From Panicum virgatum (Eukaryota; Streptophyta; Magnoliopsida; Poales; Poaceae): 64,000 nucleotides of DNA. Both the position numbers and the translations under genes were made by a program. Every line of letters starts with the position of its first letter. Position 1 is the first letter of the stretch. This document shows positions 22,406 through 34,900 of the stretch, piece after piece. The notes beneath the pieces were generated by a model that did no database searches, was not told where the DNA came from, and saw nothing but the letters and a program-made list of their open reading frames with translations. The stretch is taken from NCBI RefSeq assembly GCF_016808335.1, contig NC_053140.1, forward strand, positions 30,002,086-30,066,085, given 5' to 3'.

Positions 22406-23542
22406 TGTTGACACCGTTTTTTGACACGTGTCAAGGAAGGTGATTTTAGTGAAGGGGAAGTGGCCGACTTGGAAGAAACCAAAAGATGAACAGGGTTGGA
22501 ATCGGCCGATGGAATCTGTCCGATGGGCCAGAAGAATATGCTTTGAAGATGCTAATTTGCCCGCTCTGGTGCTCGGCTGATGGAGAGTTGCCGATGAAGT
22601 CAGGGAAGGAGAAGAGAACCCGGACTCTACGAAAATCTTGATGATTTGGTTGTAATATTTAAAGTAGTTTATCTTTAGCAAGTCTTTTCGTTATAGTCAA
22701 GTAATGTTTGTCGTGATCGGCTAGGACTTGATAGCGCTAAGCTATAAATATCAGTTGTAAGGGACCGGAAAAACTTGATACACATCCAATACAACAACAA
22801 TTTATAATTCCTTTGCACTTTTTCGGCGACTTCGCCTTTTCTTTTTTTTTCGATGAGTTCTTTCAAGTTGATCAAGGACGCCTCACATTCGACCGACTTG
22901 GTTTGCTGGTGAGTTTTTGTTTTACTGAGTATATTTGAGCTTTAGCTACTGGGAGCATCGCTGTAGCTTCGTTCAAATCTATTCAAAAGTTATCGAGTTT
23001 ATCTAGGCTTTGACTTCCGGGTGTTTCGCTGTCGTCTCGTCTAGATTTATTCAAAAATTATCGATATCGGCTAGATTTGTAGGTTTTCTTATACTTTTTG
23101 GCCATTATCAGATCTATCCGCTAAAAACATATTAGATCGGCTTTAGGTTTTGCAGTAACACTTTTGTTATCTCAAGAGCCGGTTTAGATTTGTTTTTAGT
23201 TTACGTCATCTAAGTTGCACATTCGTAGCTTAGATTTTGTTATATACGTGCAATCGGCTATCTCAAACCGGTTTTGTCGTTTAGTGCATCGGCTGATCCT
23301 ACTGACGCGCTCGTTTATTACACGCTTGCATTCAATATTTTTTTGTCGTCTACTGTATCGGCAGAGCCTGCTGGTACGCATATGTGAGAGATATTCGGAA
23401 TCCCAGCCGATACGCTCTCGAATTTGACTTTGTTTTCTCCCTTGTCAATTTCTGGTCAAATTGACTAGCACGCTTGGTTGACTTTCCGGAGCTTGGCGAA
23501 CACTTGCCCTCGGATTCCAGTGTGTTGATTATTGCGTCAACA
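22406..23542 (+). repeat. 3' LTR of the Tat-like element, about 1.1 kb
   Basis: The termini TGTTGACACC and GCGTCAACA are inverted. A + strand TATAAATA at 22743-22750 gives the orientation. The body repeats the word ATCGGC many times. CTTAC follows at 23543-23547 as the likely target duplication. A short purine-rich stretch (AAACTGGGGAGCA) precedes it. Confidence 0.75.
22743..22750 (+). promoter_or_regulatory. TATA box of the Tat-like LTR
   Basis: TATAAATA about 340 bp into the LTR, followed by leader-like sequence. It is the main evidence for the + orientation of the element. Confidence 0.6.
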
Positions 23543-24058
23543 CTTACAAGTGCCATTAGCTACATTAAATTAGAATGAGCAGTGAGTTAATTGTACAGAC
23601 ACACCATTCATACAAGGATTATCCAAATAGCAAATAGCAACTCAGTCTTCAACCAATCAACCACCACTCATACAGATGCTTACAAGCGCCATTAGCTACA
23701 TTAAATCAGTGGTGCCAAACTAGATCATGAGTTAACAAGAATCTAAATCCATCAACAGCAAGGGGTATCATAATATCTTGCAAACCAATACAACCAATTA
23801 GAGCACCAAAAGACTCAGGTAGGTGATTGGAGAACTTCACCCACTGCAGCCTTGAAGCTGAACAAACTCAAACCTAAAAACAATAACATCAGAAAATAGT
23901 AGAGATTTATCAATGGAACTTTCAGAAATACTACTTTTCAGTGAAATATATTGCTTCCATGCAGGAAAAAAACTAAGATAATCAGAAAATAATTCAACTT
24001 AGTATACTTGACCAGAACTTACATGAAGACCGAACTTCACAAGAGTGCAGGATCTTGA
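23543..24058. other. Unassigned stretch with a diverged direct repeat
   Basis: No gene is visible. A word of about 30 bp, CTTACAAGTGCCATTAGC and onward, occurs at 23543 and again near 23682 with one or two changes, followed by similar ATTAAAT sequence. It may be host DNA between insertions or the 3' side of the hAT transposon unit that resumes at 27796. Confidence 0.4.
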
Positions 24059-27000
24059 TGTGACATCCTATAGTTTTAAAATGTTAAGCAAGAATTCTTA
24101 GCGCGCTGTTAACATATAATACCAAGACAAGATTGAAATAAATGCATTTTTTTATACAAGCATGTGTAGTTTAAACATGACTTTGAATTGTTAGTTTGAA
24201 ATTCAAATGCATTTTGATTTTGCAAGAAAAAATATATATGCATTTATGCCTTTGTAGTTTTAAATTTGTAACTTTCAAACCAAGTCAAACCTGTATATGA
24301 AATTTTATAGGCATATTCAGCATGAAAATACTAACAAATGTCTAATTGAACACTAGGAGTAAAAGTGACAAAAGTCACATGAAATGATGAGGCTTCTAAT
24401 TGGCAGTTTTTGAAATAATTAAATAACTTTCAATCCATTGCTCAAATGAAAAAGTGCCTGAAACAAAAGTTGTAGATCTCAAAAAACTTAACAATGTTGG
24501 TATTCAAAGGTTTTTCATTTGACCACAGGATCAAGCAAAAAACTTTAGTTTACATCAAAACCTCTTGTAGTTCTCGTTATTTACAAAAATGCCCTCGACT
24601 TCATCTCTCTCCTCCCCTCCTTCCTACGCTCGGCCTACGGCAGGGCCGTACGCCGGCACCGGCACCACATGGCCAGCCACCTGGCAAGCGCCGAGCCCCT
24701 CCCCGGCCAAACCACCTCGGCGCCCCCGGTTTTGGCCCCAAACCCGCTCTCCTGGCAGCACGCGCGCACGCCACGCACCCCACTCCCTCCTCTGCTCGAC
24801 ACGCCGCTCATGGCCGTCGCCGAGCCGTGGCCGTGCCCCTGTCTGCCTAGCCCAGCCGCGCCCTTCCCTAGCTCGCCCTCCTCTCTCGCATGTGCATATA
24901 AAGTCCGCATCGAGCAACCCTGCGTGTCCCCTGCGCCCAGACCATCCGCCCCCTCTTCCCGAGCACCGGTGAGCCCGATCTCGCCATTGCGCCGCCCCTC
25001 CAACCCATCTCGGCCCAAATTGACCCACCAAAAACCTTCCTCGCCTCCAAACGGACCTCCCAAGCCATGCCGCTCCACCCCATTCGCCGCCGGCGAGTCG
25101 CCGCCACAGCGCTGAGCCGTCGCCGGCCGCTTGCTCCCGCGGCGAGCCCGCCACAAGCCACCCCGACCTCAACCTCGGGTACCCACAGGTAGCTCTCGAG
25201 CTCCTCTACCTTTTCCCCATCCTAGCCCACGCCGCCGGTGAGCTCCCTCGCCGGGAACGGCCGGCGCGCCCCTCCTCTGTTTCCTGAAACCGGCCATGGA
25301 CCCGATGGCTAGAAGATAAAAGAATCCAGGGGCTAATTTGCAAAATATATATGAACTCATGCTGTGAACTTTGAAAATTCATAACAATTTGTAGAAAAAT
25401 CGTAAAATTGCAAACTCAACTTTTCTGGAATCCTTGAAATGAAATATACAACTTTGTCAACATGGCCATGAACAGATTCTGAATATTTTTGGCTCTGGAT
25501 TTAAAACTAGATAAAATGAGACTTAATTGTTCTAGGAGTTCCACACATGAACTAAGGATGATTTTTGGATGGTAGGCTTACAGAACTGAGTAGAGTATCA
25601 CATAAAAGTTTGATCACCGGAAACCCATTGTAACTATATGTTTCACTAGCTCTTGGTTAATCCATGAATAATAGCACTAATTCAAGATAAACAGTTCTAG
25701 CTCTCAGAAAATTCTGAAAGTTTCACTGAAGCATTCTCATGTTCAGTATAGGTTCTGGTAAAAGTCTGGAACTCATAAACATCATGGAACACTCTGGATA
25801 ATTAGATATTGTTAAATATATCTTTAGTTTGTATAATTTATAGACTCTGGAATTTGCATAGGAAAATATGAATAATTTACAGCATGCTAGATATCATATT
25901 AGGTTTACTCAGTAAAAGTTTGAGAACCAATAATGGCATGGTTAATTATGTATAAATGGATCTTTGTTCTAGCAGTAGCTGTTTATTTTATTTTTCATGT
26001 TTAATCTGTTACATGAAATTAGCTGAAATTTATACATTAAGCATAACACTCAGAGGTATACCTTGTGTAAAAATTTCAACATCAGAAATCATGTATAACT
26101 CTAGTTATAAGTATCATTTTTTTCTTCTAGTGTTAGTTAAGAAAAATGAATTTTCTGCACTTTGATAAAATGGAAAAACAGCAAACCTTGTTTAATGATT
26201 TTAAGTCAAGTTAATTACTACTCGATAAACATTTGTCCAAGAAAATTTAATCAAGAGATTTCATAATAAAACTTGTGCTACAACTTTATAGTGAAGGAAA
26301 TGATATGTGATTTGTTGTCATCTAAGTAACATGAACACTTTGCATTCGTATAGACGCGACTACTCTCATCGACAGAACGAATGAGTTGGTGCCAATTCCA
26401 AGAACAAACTACATGCAGCTCAAGATAATCTAAGTTGCCGAAGACCCGAACCAATGTTCGGAAGTGCCCAAGGCTAATATTTGCCTATTTTCTATTATAT
26501 GCAATCTATGTTGTAATTTATTTATCTGTGCATTTAAGTTTTCAGGAGTTGATTGAAACCATGGATGCATGATCCTAGGTACCCATGTTTTGAATACTAA
26601 AGGTTAAGCTCGACTAGATGCTTTGCTAACTAGGACTGGTAAAAGTCGAGTAGTATTCTACTACTCGCGAGATTATAGGACTTGACTGTTTTACCGCATA
26701 TTGCAAATATAAGGTTTATGGACGGGATCATGGGACCCCGTCGTAGAGAGAAAAATGGATAAGGTCGCAGTGTGTGGTAGCTTTGTTAAGCGTTTGAACG
26801 TACTAACCACATGCCGAGAAATATGGTAATCGGTAAGCAGAGTACCTGATTGGACCTACGAGTGGACTTTACCCTCACCCTCTTTGAACATTGCACTTTG
26901 TTCTCATGCGGCCAACATGCGGGTGCAGAGTAGCCGTACTCTGTAGTCGAGGGGGGTGGCCCTGATCCACGGACGGGAAAGAAAGGGAAAATGTTGCGTG

Positions 27001-27795
27001 GGTGACTTCGCTCCCCATGCGTGTGTGTTAGGGTTGCCTTGCAAGGTTAAGAAACTCGATTCGAATCGTTCCGCCGCTCACGGACAATGAGACTGCTTAA
27101 CACTTTTGCCACATAGAGTAACAAGTGGAAGATGATGATGATGATAATATGGATGTATTTTTGAATGTTTATTCCAACATGCTTGTTTAGATATAGATGC
27201 TCACCTAGAATGGTTAATTGAACTAGAATTATGAAAGCTAAAATCTGAAAGTAAGGACCTACTATTAGTTGCTTTATCGGCAAAACAAACCTCTCCAGCC
27301 AAAAATCCTTGCATGTCTAGTTAAGTGGACTAAGTTATATCCATTGACGGGTAAGTCTTGTTGAGTATTAGTATACTCAGCCTTTCTTGTGGCTTTGTTT
27401 ACAGGTGGTACATTTGAGGTATGGTTGATGTCATGTACGGGCTTCATCATGATGTCATGTATCGTTGATAGATTATCGTTTGTTTTCTGCTGAAATCAAG
27501 AACTCTGATGATCTCTTTTATGCTCAAAAGTGTTTTCTAAATTTTAAACTCAGTTTTTTATACATTTATGATGTACTCTGTGATGTAAGAAATGATGAAA
27601 TGTTGTAATCTCTGGAATCGCCTTCGTGTGAGTTTTGTGCAAGCTTTGGGTTCGATCGAAGCTTAGGTGGCTTTATCGGGACTTTATCTGACAGCGCTGC
27701 CGGATTACTCCGTTTGAAGTGCGTATTAACTCATATGGCATTTAAGGTATTGGTTAGCGCACTTGAGCTGGATTAATTCGGGTGGTTCTGCCACA
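24059..27795 (+). repeat. Solo LTR, 3.7 kb, Tekay-type, with perfect CTTGA duplication
   Basis: Starts TGTGACATCC, ends GGTTCTGCCACA, and is flanked on both sides by CTTGA (24054-24058 and 27796-27800). The same LTR family is present in minus orientation at 37668-41655 and 42158-42851. A GC-rich block (24590-25300) with TATAAAG at 24897-24903 marks the promoter region; the frames there overlap on both strands and are not genes. The 2.4 kb downstream is AT-rich and empty. One LTR between matched duplications implies LTR-LTR recombination removed the interior. Confidence 0.92.
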
Positions 27796-28029
27796 CTTGA
27801 CCCTCAAATGATGTACTTGTACCTGATAGATTGACCAATATTATTCAAGAACTTATTAGTACTACTTCAACCATGTATGTAACAAAAAAATAAGATGAGA
27901 TTTCATCTAGAATGAGTTTATTGGGCTGTACCTGATGGAATGACCAAGGTAGAAGTATTAATTGGCTGATCTTCACAAAGATCTTGACCTGCAATGCAAA
28001 TGTTAGTATCACCTTTACTTGAAAGAAAA
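27796..28029. other. Short stretch between solo LTR and hAT gene
   Basis: No reliable gene. It may be the 3' untranslated or final-intron part of the minus-strand hAT transposase, but I see no clear exon and no hAT terminal repeat. Confidence 0.35.
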
Positions 28030-30001
28030 TCAAACAACAATGAAATAATAAGAACTTTTGCAAATAATCGTTGTACCTTCATTGTCTGCTTCTTTTTCTT
28101 TGAACAACCAATCTTTTCCACATACTAGAGCTTCTAACATTTCAGGAGTTAGTGAGCTTCTGGACTCCCCAAGAATTGTACCTCCAAGGCTAAAGGCTGA
28201 TTCAGAGGGCACGGTACTAAGAGGTATTGCAAGGAAATCACGTGCCATGGTTGACAAGACTGGGAATTTCTCAGCATGTGCCTTCCACCAAGCCAAAATG
28301 TCAAAATTTTCAATACCCTCAACACAATCTTCTTCAAAGTATATGTCAATTTCAGATTTTGGTGCACGTGTCTTTCTCCGGCTTGACTTGAAATTTGCAA
28401 ACTCGTGTCCCAGTTGTCGCTTCGTAAGCACCAGTGAGCCCACGGTGCTGCTTGCCTCACTTGAATATGCCATAGAGTATGCATCAGCTCTCCTCACACG
28501 TTGCTCATACTCTACAAAATATTTTTTCATCCAAACAAGAGCAGCATTGACACACGTATGAATCAGATTCGTATTCCTACAAATCTTCTGATAGAAGAAC
28601 TCCACATATTCTCCTTTTCCTCTTGGATCTAATAGTGTAGCAATAACGATTCCAAGGTTTATATCATAGTCCTTTTTCTTTTTTTGAGCATTGTTCTGAT
28701 TAGTATCATCAATATCCGAGCCCCAATACTTTTCAAACTTGATCTTCATGGCCTCGGCCAACTCTTCTAGCACTATGCTTGTTTGCCATGCAGCGCTATC
28801 AAAGACATCCTTAATCGAAAGGATCAAAGGCAAGAACATATATGAAGTTGGTTTCCTATTAGCCGAAACTACCTTTCTAGCCTCTTCAAAGGTTTTAAGA
28901 AACCCACAAATTGACTCAACTCTTATCCATTCTTGTTCATTCGGAGAAATTTCAGCATTTTGATTTGCATAGCTATTGAGGACAACCTTGTATTTGATTG
29001 CTTGTCTAACCATTTTGAGGGTGGAATTCCAACGGTTGGGTATGTCAAGAGCAATACCACGTTTTGTAGGAAGACCGTTCACCATTGCAATTTGATTAAA
29101 AGCTTGAATTCGTGAGGGTGAAGAGTCAATGTGCTTCAAAAGCTCCCGAATCTTCTTTATCCCCTCATGAATAATTTTCATCCCATCCTGAACAAAAATA
29201 TTTAGGATATGTGCACAACATCTTATATGCAAATGTGCACCCTCCAACATCAACTCATGCTTGTGAGCATCTACCAACTCCTCACATGCGCTAGTGTTGT
29301 TGCTAGCATTATCCACAGTTAGAGTAAACAACTTGTTTCGTATGCCCCCATTCAGTTAGACAACTCACAAGTGTTTCTTCAATGGCAAAACCCGTGTGTG
29401 GATACTTGACCTCCTTGAAACTTATTATCTTCCTCTTTATCTTGAAGTCAGGAGTGATATAATGAGCTGTTATAACCATATAGCCTAAGTTCTATATAGA
29501 TGTCCACATATCTGACGTTAGGTACACGTGAGAGTCTAGGGTTTGAAGTTCATTTTTAAGATCTTGCTTCATTCTCTGATATTTTTTTAGACAATCATTG
29601 TGAACAATTTGCCGGCTCACACCATCGAGAGTTGGCTGCATAGACTGAAGCCATGGCTCGAAGTATGGATCTTCAAACTTGTTAAACGGGATTTCAGCAT
29701 GTATGATAAACTCAATCATACGCTGTCGGCAAAGCTGAGGGTCAAATACAAAATTCTCTATAGGTTTCTTCAAGGTTGCTACAAATCTGTTCCTGTCAGC
29801 TTCCCTAATTGCATGACAATAATGAGAAATATGGATTCTAAGGCTGCTGGTTCCTGACTTAGTGCTTAAATGGATTTGACAATACTTTCACACAGCTTTA
29901 AAACCATCATCAGCTTCCACTAAATTCTGCTCAAAGTATTCCCAAACCTTGGACCTTCTAACACGCGTGTCTGCATGCGTAGAACCGTAGATCCAATCCA
30001 T
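28030..30001 (-). pseudogene. BED-finger hAT transposase (RICESLEEPER-like), three disabling lesions
   Basis: One frame reads from a minus-strand ATG (29999-30001) through a BED zinc finger (SKVWEYFEQ near 29940, KYC, then H..HYC), a central block (HVYLTSDMWTS near 29510, YMVITAHYITPDF) and an RNase H-like core (TLTVDNASNN near 29310, RCCAHILNI near 29230, RWNSTLKM). It ends with the C-terminal dimerisation block (LDILAWWKAHAEKFP-like near 28300 and LAIPLSTVPSESAFS near 28220). Lesions: TGA at 29888-29890 exactly at the first finger Cys, TAG at 29492-29494, and an extra G in the C5 run 29345-29349. Terminal inverted repeats and 8-bp duplication were not found, so this could be a domesticated-type gene that decayed or an internal part of an element. 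Confidence 0.85.
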
Positions 30002-30010
30002 GGTATAGCT

Positions 30011-30309
30011 TGTAATGACTCAGGCCCGACACACGGCTCAGATCCACTCTACACGTTGAGTGGACCACACCTACGCGTAACCCTCTTGCGCTTTCGTCCT
30101 CGCTTCGCGCAAAAAGATCGATCTAAAGTTACTACGTGTTCTTGGCCTGGCTACTTAAGCTGGTATTTCTCCTCCTCGTTTCTCAGTGTGGGACTAAACT
30201 GGGAATACTGTGACAAGCTACAGTACCCCCGCGGCACTACAGTAGCACACTACTACAGTACCCCCGAGATTCGTCCCGGCTCATCTGGCCCATGGGCTGG
30301 GATGTTACA
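30011..30309 (-). repeat. Solo LTR related to the TRIM, about 299 bp
   Basis: On the minus strand it starts TGTAACATCCCAGCCCATGG and ends GAGTCATTACA. It shares with the TRIM LTRs the opening, the GGTACTGTAG words, the block TTTTTGCGCGAAGCGAGGAC and the following AAAGCGCAAGAG. Flanks TAGCT (30006-30010) and TACCT (30310-30314) could be a duplication with one change. There is no second LTR or primer site next to it. Confidence 0.8.
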
Positions 30310-30347
30310 TACCTAGCTGATAGTGGGCGTCTCTCAGCTGATCAGAG

Positions 30348-31171
30348 ATGGACGCCCAGGGTGCCCTCCACTCGCTGCTGGGCCGCCTCACCACTATCCT
30401 CGTCGAGGAGGCGCGGCCACTGGGCGGCGTCCGCGGCGACGTGGAGTTCATCAAGGAGGAGATGGAGTGCATGAACAGCTTGATCATGTAGGTCACGGAG
30501 GCCCAGCGACGCAGCCACGAGGTCCGCACCTGGATGAAGCAGGTCGTCGGCCTCACCCGCGACTGCGGCAGCAACGTCGAGCTCTACATCCACTACGGCG
30601 GCAGCAACGCCGGCAAGGGCATCTTGGGATACCTCCGCCGCGTCAACCGCTTCCTTCGGACGATTCGCGCTCACCACAAGATCGCGACCCGGATCAAGGA
30701 GCTCAGGGTCCGGGCACGCGACGTGGGTAACCGACGGCAGAGGTATGGCGTCATCGTCGCGCCGGCGCTACCGGTGCCACTGCCAGACCACCACCGCGTC
30801 ATCATCATCAACGACAAGCCACCACCTAGAGGACTGGAGGAGGAGGAGGACCTCCGGCGGCGCGAGTTAGCGTACGGTGCTGAGCCGCCGGACACCATCG
30901 AGGTAGGCACCCAAAGGGTTCTCTGGTGGCTGTGGGAGCCGAGAAAGGAGGGACAGGTTACAGCACTCATCTGCATCATAGGGGATGGCGCCGTGGGGAA
31001 GACAGCCATTGCAAGGAAGGTGTACCAAGATCCTTCCGTGGTGGCCTCATTCCAGCATAGGGTTTGGGTTAACATCCGAGGAGACCATGACACGCATCCC
31101 GATGCGATCGTGCAGGAAACACTGAAGCAAACACTGCCTCAACATGTGGCAGGCACTGTCACTACATATCA
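30348..31171 (+). pseudogene. NLR-type disease-resistance gene remnant (Rx-like N-terminus plus start of NB-ARC)
   Basis: ATG at 30348 opens a monocot-style GC-rich frame. An Rx/coiled-coil N-terminal domain (VEFIKEEMECM near 30445, VRTWMKQVVGLTRDC near 30520) is followed by a linker. NB-ARC begins with the P-loop GDGAVGKTAIARKVY (about 30979-31023) and VWVNIRG near 31065. An in-frame TAG at 30489-30491 interrupts the N-terminal domain. The frame is then cut at 31171 by the CACTA element, and no RNBS, GLPL, MHD or LRR parts are found beyond 31767. A full gene would be several times longer. It sits head-to-head with the hAT pseudogene, separated by the solo LTR and a 33-bp leader remnant. Confidence 0.85.
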
Positions 31172-31767
31172 CACTAGTAGAAAACACGCCAAAGGTCCAC
31201 CCCAAAAGTACCAGAATGAAGATGAACCGGTACCAATGCTAGTATTGGTACCGGTTCATCTTGGTACCGGTACTTTTGGGGTGGATGGGACCTATGGATG
31301 AGCCTTAGGTACCGGTTGGTAACACCAACCGGTACCCAAGGCTCTCCATAGGTACTGGGTGGTAACTTTTACATTAGTACCGGGTGTTACCACCAACCGG
31401 TTCCTATGGATGAGACTTAGGTACCGGTTGGTAACACCAACCGGTACCTTAAGAGCCTTAGGTACCGATTGGTGTTACCAACCGGTACCTAAGGCTCATC
31501 CATGAGTTACTTTAAAAGGAAAATATCTCCTTCTCAATCAGAACTGCTGTGTACTTGAGATGGTAAAGGGGTAGCGTGCGAGGCTAGAAGTCGTGGGTTC
31601 AAATCCTAGCGAAAGAATATTTTGTCTCATTTTGGAGGCCTTAGGTACCGGTTATTTTACCCGGTACCAAAGGCTCGAGCCATTGTACCACTTTCGGAGT
31701 ACCGGTTCAAGCAACCGGTACCAAAGGGCAATCTCAACCGGTGCCTATGGCACTTTTTCTAGTAGTG
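31172..31767. mobile_element. Non-autonomous CACTA element, 596 bp, hairpin-rich
   Basis: Ends CACTAGTAGAAAA and its inverted counterpart TTTTTCTAGTAGTG, flanked by the 3-bp duplication TCA (31169-31171 and 31768-31770). The interior is mostly GGTACCGGTTGGTAACACC-type words in both orientations, forming hairpins at 31197-31284 and 31405-31505. A tRNA-like stretch at 31560-31612 holds GGGTTCAAATCC, a B-box-like word. No transposase gene. It disrupts the NLR remnant. Confidence 0.92.
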
Positions 31768-31984
31768 TCAGGAGACAGACTCACGGACACACGAGGCGGC
31801 TTCTTCTTAGCCAAGGCTGCAGAATGTGTACATTTTATACCAGACTATTCCCTACTATTTTTATACTTGCACCAGCAGCTATTCCCTACAGATGATGTCT
31901 CCTCATAAAAGAGCAGGGTATGTGCAAACAGCACACCCAAAACGGAAATTTCTGTCTCATCATCTAGATCGTCAATAAAGCAGT

Positions 31985-34900
31985 TATATGACGTTATCTC
32001 ATCCTTCGATGATAAGAAGGGGGTTAATAAAGTCAATAGGCTTTGAGGGGATCCTCATGTTTCCAGCCTTAAAGCAACTCAGCAGAAGGTTCGCAGTATG
32101 GCTCATGAGCAACAGAGCAAGGTTGATCCACTTACACAAACCCTGGCTATTGATGATCAAAAGACATTGAAATTCTCCAAATATGATGTTGAGCGTGTCT
32201 TTGGCATACCTTGCAATGGTGTTAGTGTGTTTTCCCTAGGAGCACCATCAAAACAAACAATAAGAAGAGTGACAGAAATATTCCTGCCTGGCAGCTCAAA
32301 AGATAACAGAAGCATAAAAGTTGCACAGGACATATTGGAGAAGCAGTACCCGGAAGGAATGAGTGATAAGGATGCTGATGCTTTCCGTGTCGCATTTGTT
32401 ATCTATATCATGTCAACACTTTTGTGCCCTGGATCAAAACACGACTATATTTCTGTTGACTACTGGAGCGCCCTTACAAACCCATCTTTGATAAAAGGAT
32501 TTGACTGGGCTGAGTACGTTTTAAAGCGGCTATTCCATGCAGTTGTTAAACTGAAATCAGAGCTGAGCAACAGTAACAAAGTGTCAAATCTTAATGGATG
32601 TTCTATATTCCTCCAGGTACAAAAACAATATCAACATGTATTGTGTGAAAAAAGAATCTTATATCTATATACTACCTCCATATCTTTTTATATGACGTTT
32701 CAGACCAAATAATTGTACTAAAATAAACTAAAATTTTATGTCCTAACGACATGTAAAAAGATATGGAGGGAGTAACATTAATGTTTTCCTTTCAGGTTCT
32801 ATATCTTGACAGCATTGATTTAGGATTCCTAAACATTGAGCATGACTCATTCCCTAGAATCCAGCATTTCAGCGGCGATGTTATGAAGTCCATGATTCTA
32901 GCTGACACCGTACCTGCACAAGGCGATCCGTGTGCCAATGATTTCGGCAGTAGACAGGTAATCATTCACATCCCCACATACAAAAAATAAGGGGGTTCTT
33001 CCCCACCCTCCCCACCACACTGCATAACCACTTCCATCATTAAGTGATTTCATTAAACAACAAAATATCAAACTTGTGACTCAGCTACTAGTCTATTAAA
33101 AAAACCCATGATTGCTAATTAACATTTCTGTAACAAAAAATAAAAAACTGGACAGCTACGTGAGAAAGGCTACATTTGCTACACTTGGGCTTCAAGCAAG
33201 AATCAGCAGACAGCATCGCCGTCTGCAACAACGTCATCAACCATAAGCATATGGAATGCTGCTTCATCATTCGCACGTCTGCTCAACGTTCATGAAATGG
33301 TCTGTATCATTATTGAAAAGTAACTACATACTGCTTTTATTCTAATATTTATGGGCTTACCATACCCAATGATAACCAAAAAAAGAATTTATAAAACATT
33401 GTTATGAATAGATTTGGAAAATCATATTCATGCCTTCCAACTGTTTCACAGGCAGAGGGGCCGCTTTTTTTTTTGCCATTCACAATTTGATGATTATGTA
33501 CACCAAGTATCGAACCACAGCGCAACACTTTTCACGGAGGTGTTATCGTCAATTATTGAGCCTTTTACGAAAAATTTCTACTACAATGCTGGACGTGAGA
33601 TAAATCTGCATCAAATAGGTAAATGCATTGGAAGTCTAAACCATTTCAATTTTTTTGATACATATCGCTGAATCGAATCCTTGAAACCATACATTTTATA
33701 AAGAAAAAAAAACAGGGGAGGAGATTGCAACCACAAAACTACCATGTACATTAATATGAGGATCAACTAAAAACAATAATGTTAAGGGAAAAAATCAATA
33801 TTTACGGTCTTTGGCATAATATTAATGGCGTGCACCATTAATAATAATGTGGTCAAATTAATGGCGCACATGGTGGAAAGAAAAGTTTATATATAAATAT
33901 GTGTATTCATACAATCTATTAACTAAAAATAAATGAAATTCTTTTTTTAACATGCAGGTCATGTTGTGAAACATAACAAGTTCACTACATGTATGCTATC
34001 GTGTAGCGGTTGGACCAATGCGAAAGTTGTGACCATTATTTTGGCGAACCAACAATTAATCAGCCCAAAAGACAACGCCTGTGCAATGGCAAATCTGTTG
34101 ATATGTCAACAACAAGTATACCCTCCGGTACGAGTGACACAAGAGGATGCGCATCAGTAGATACTACTAATGAATATGTATCAAACATCTTGGCAACCTT
34201 CCCACCAGATATACTGAAGAATATGTTGGCATGCTGTTCAATGGCCCGTTACTATTTAGTTATCAAATGCATGAATAAGAGTCACTGTGCTGCGGTGGAC
34301 AGAGGATCAACTGAAGCTGCAAACAACACCAATATCCATGGAGTGATTACTGCAGACGGCTCCCAGGATCCTAACCAAGAAGATCAATCTGTATTGTCAC
34401 AGACACGGGACGCGCTAAAGCATGTAGCTGACATACTGATACAAGACTGTGCTGTCCCACAAGACCATTGGTTCATATACATATATAAAATAACTTACTT
34501 CACTATTGATTATAACATATATTATAATTTAAGAAATAAAAAATATGATACAATATAATTACTGAAAAGCCAAATACATGAGCCATCAAATTAAAATATT
34601 AGTCGACAATTTTTAAAAACAAAAACATGACAACACTGATTTAATACTGTGTTGACGTATATGAAATTTGTTGCAGGTTAGTTGTTCTGCACTTGGTCCC
34701 GAAACACATTGAGGTATCTTTTCAGTCTTTCAAAGCACAGCTCGCTGGAGAAAGCGAAATAGTTATGGATATGTTTGATGCGGTACTAAGACGCTACAAT
34801 GAAATTGAACGAAATGACATTCGTTTTCAATCTGACAATATACAGCGACATTTCTTTGAATCCGATTTTATGGTAAGTAAACTGGTATTAACTTAAGAAT

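Larger units (their letters stand above)
18074..23542 (+). mobile_element. Tat-lineage-like Ty3/gypsy element, 3' part with antisense gene and 3' LTR
   Basis: The LTR at 22406-23542 has a + strand TATAAATA, so the element runs left to right. The interior to its left holds a gene on the opposite strand that encodes a plant mobile domain. Tat-lineage elements (for example Grande of maize) are known to carry an antisense extra gene between pol and the 3' LTR, which fits. The gag-pol part must lie left of the SIRE-like insertion, outside the window. Lineage is inference, since no RT is visible. Confidence 0.65.

Noticed and set aside
22127..22681. 184-codon minus-strand frame
   Set aside because: Mostly within the LTR of the Tat-like element and without motif; upstream of the better-supported PMD start.
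24494..25172. Possible proteins in the solo LTR
   Set aside because: GC-rich promoter zone of an LTR, overlapping frames on opposite strands.
31560..31612. tRNA gene inside the CACTA element
   Set aside because: Only a B-box-like word and part of a D-arm-like region; no full cloverleaf by eye.
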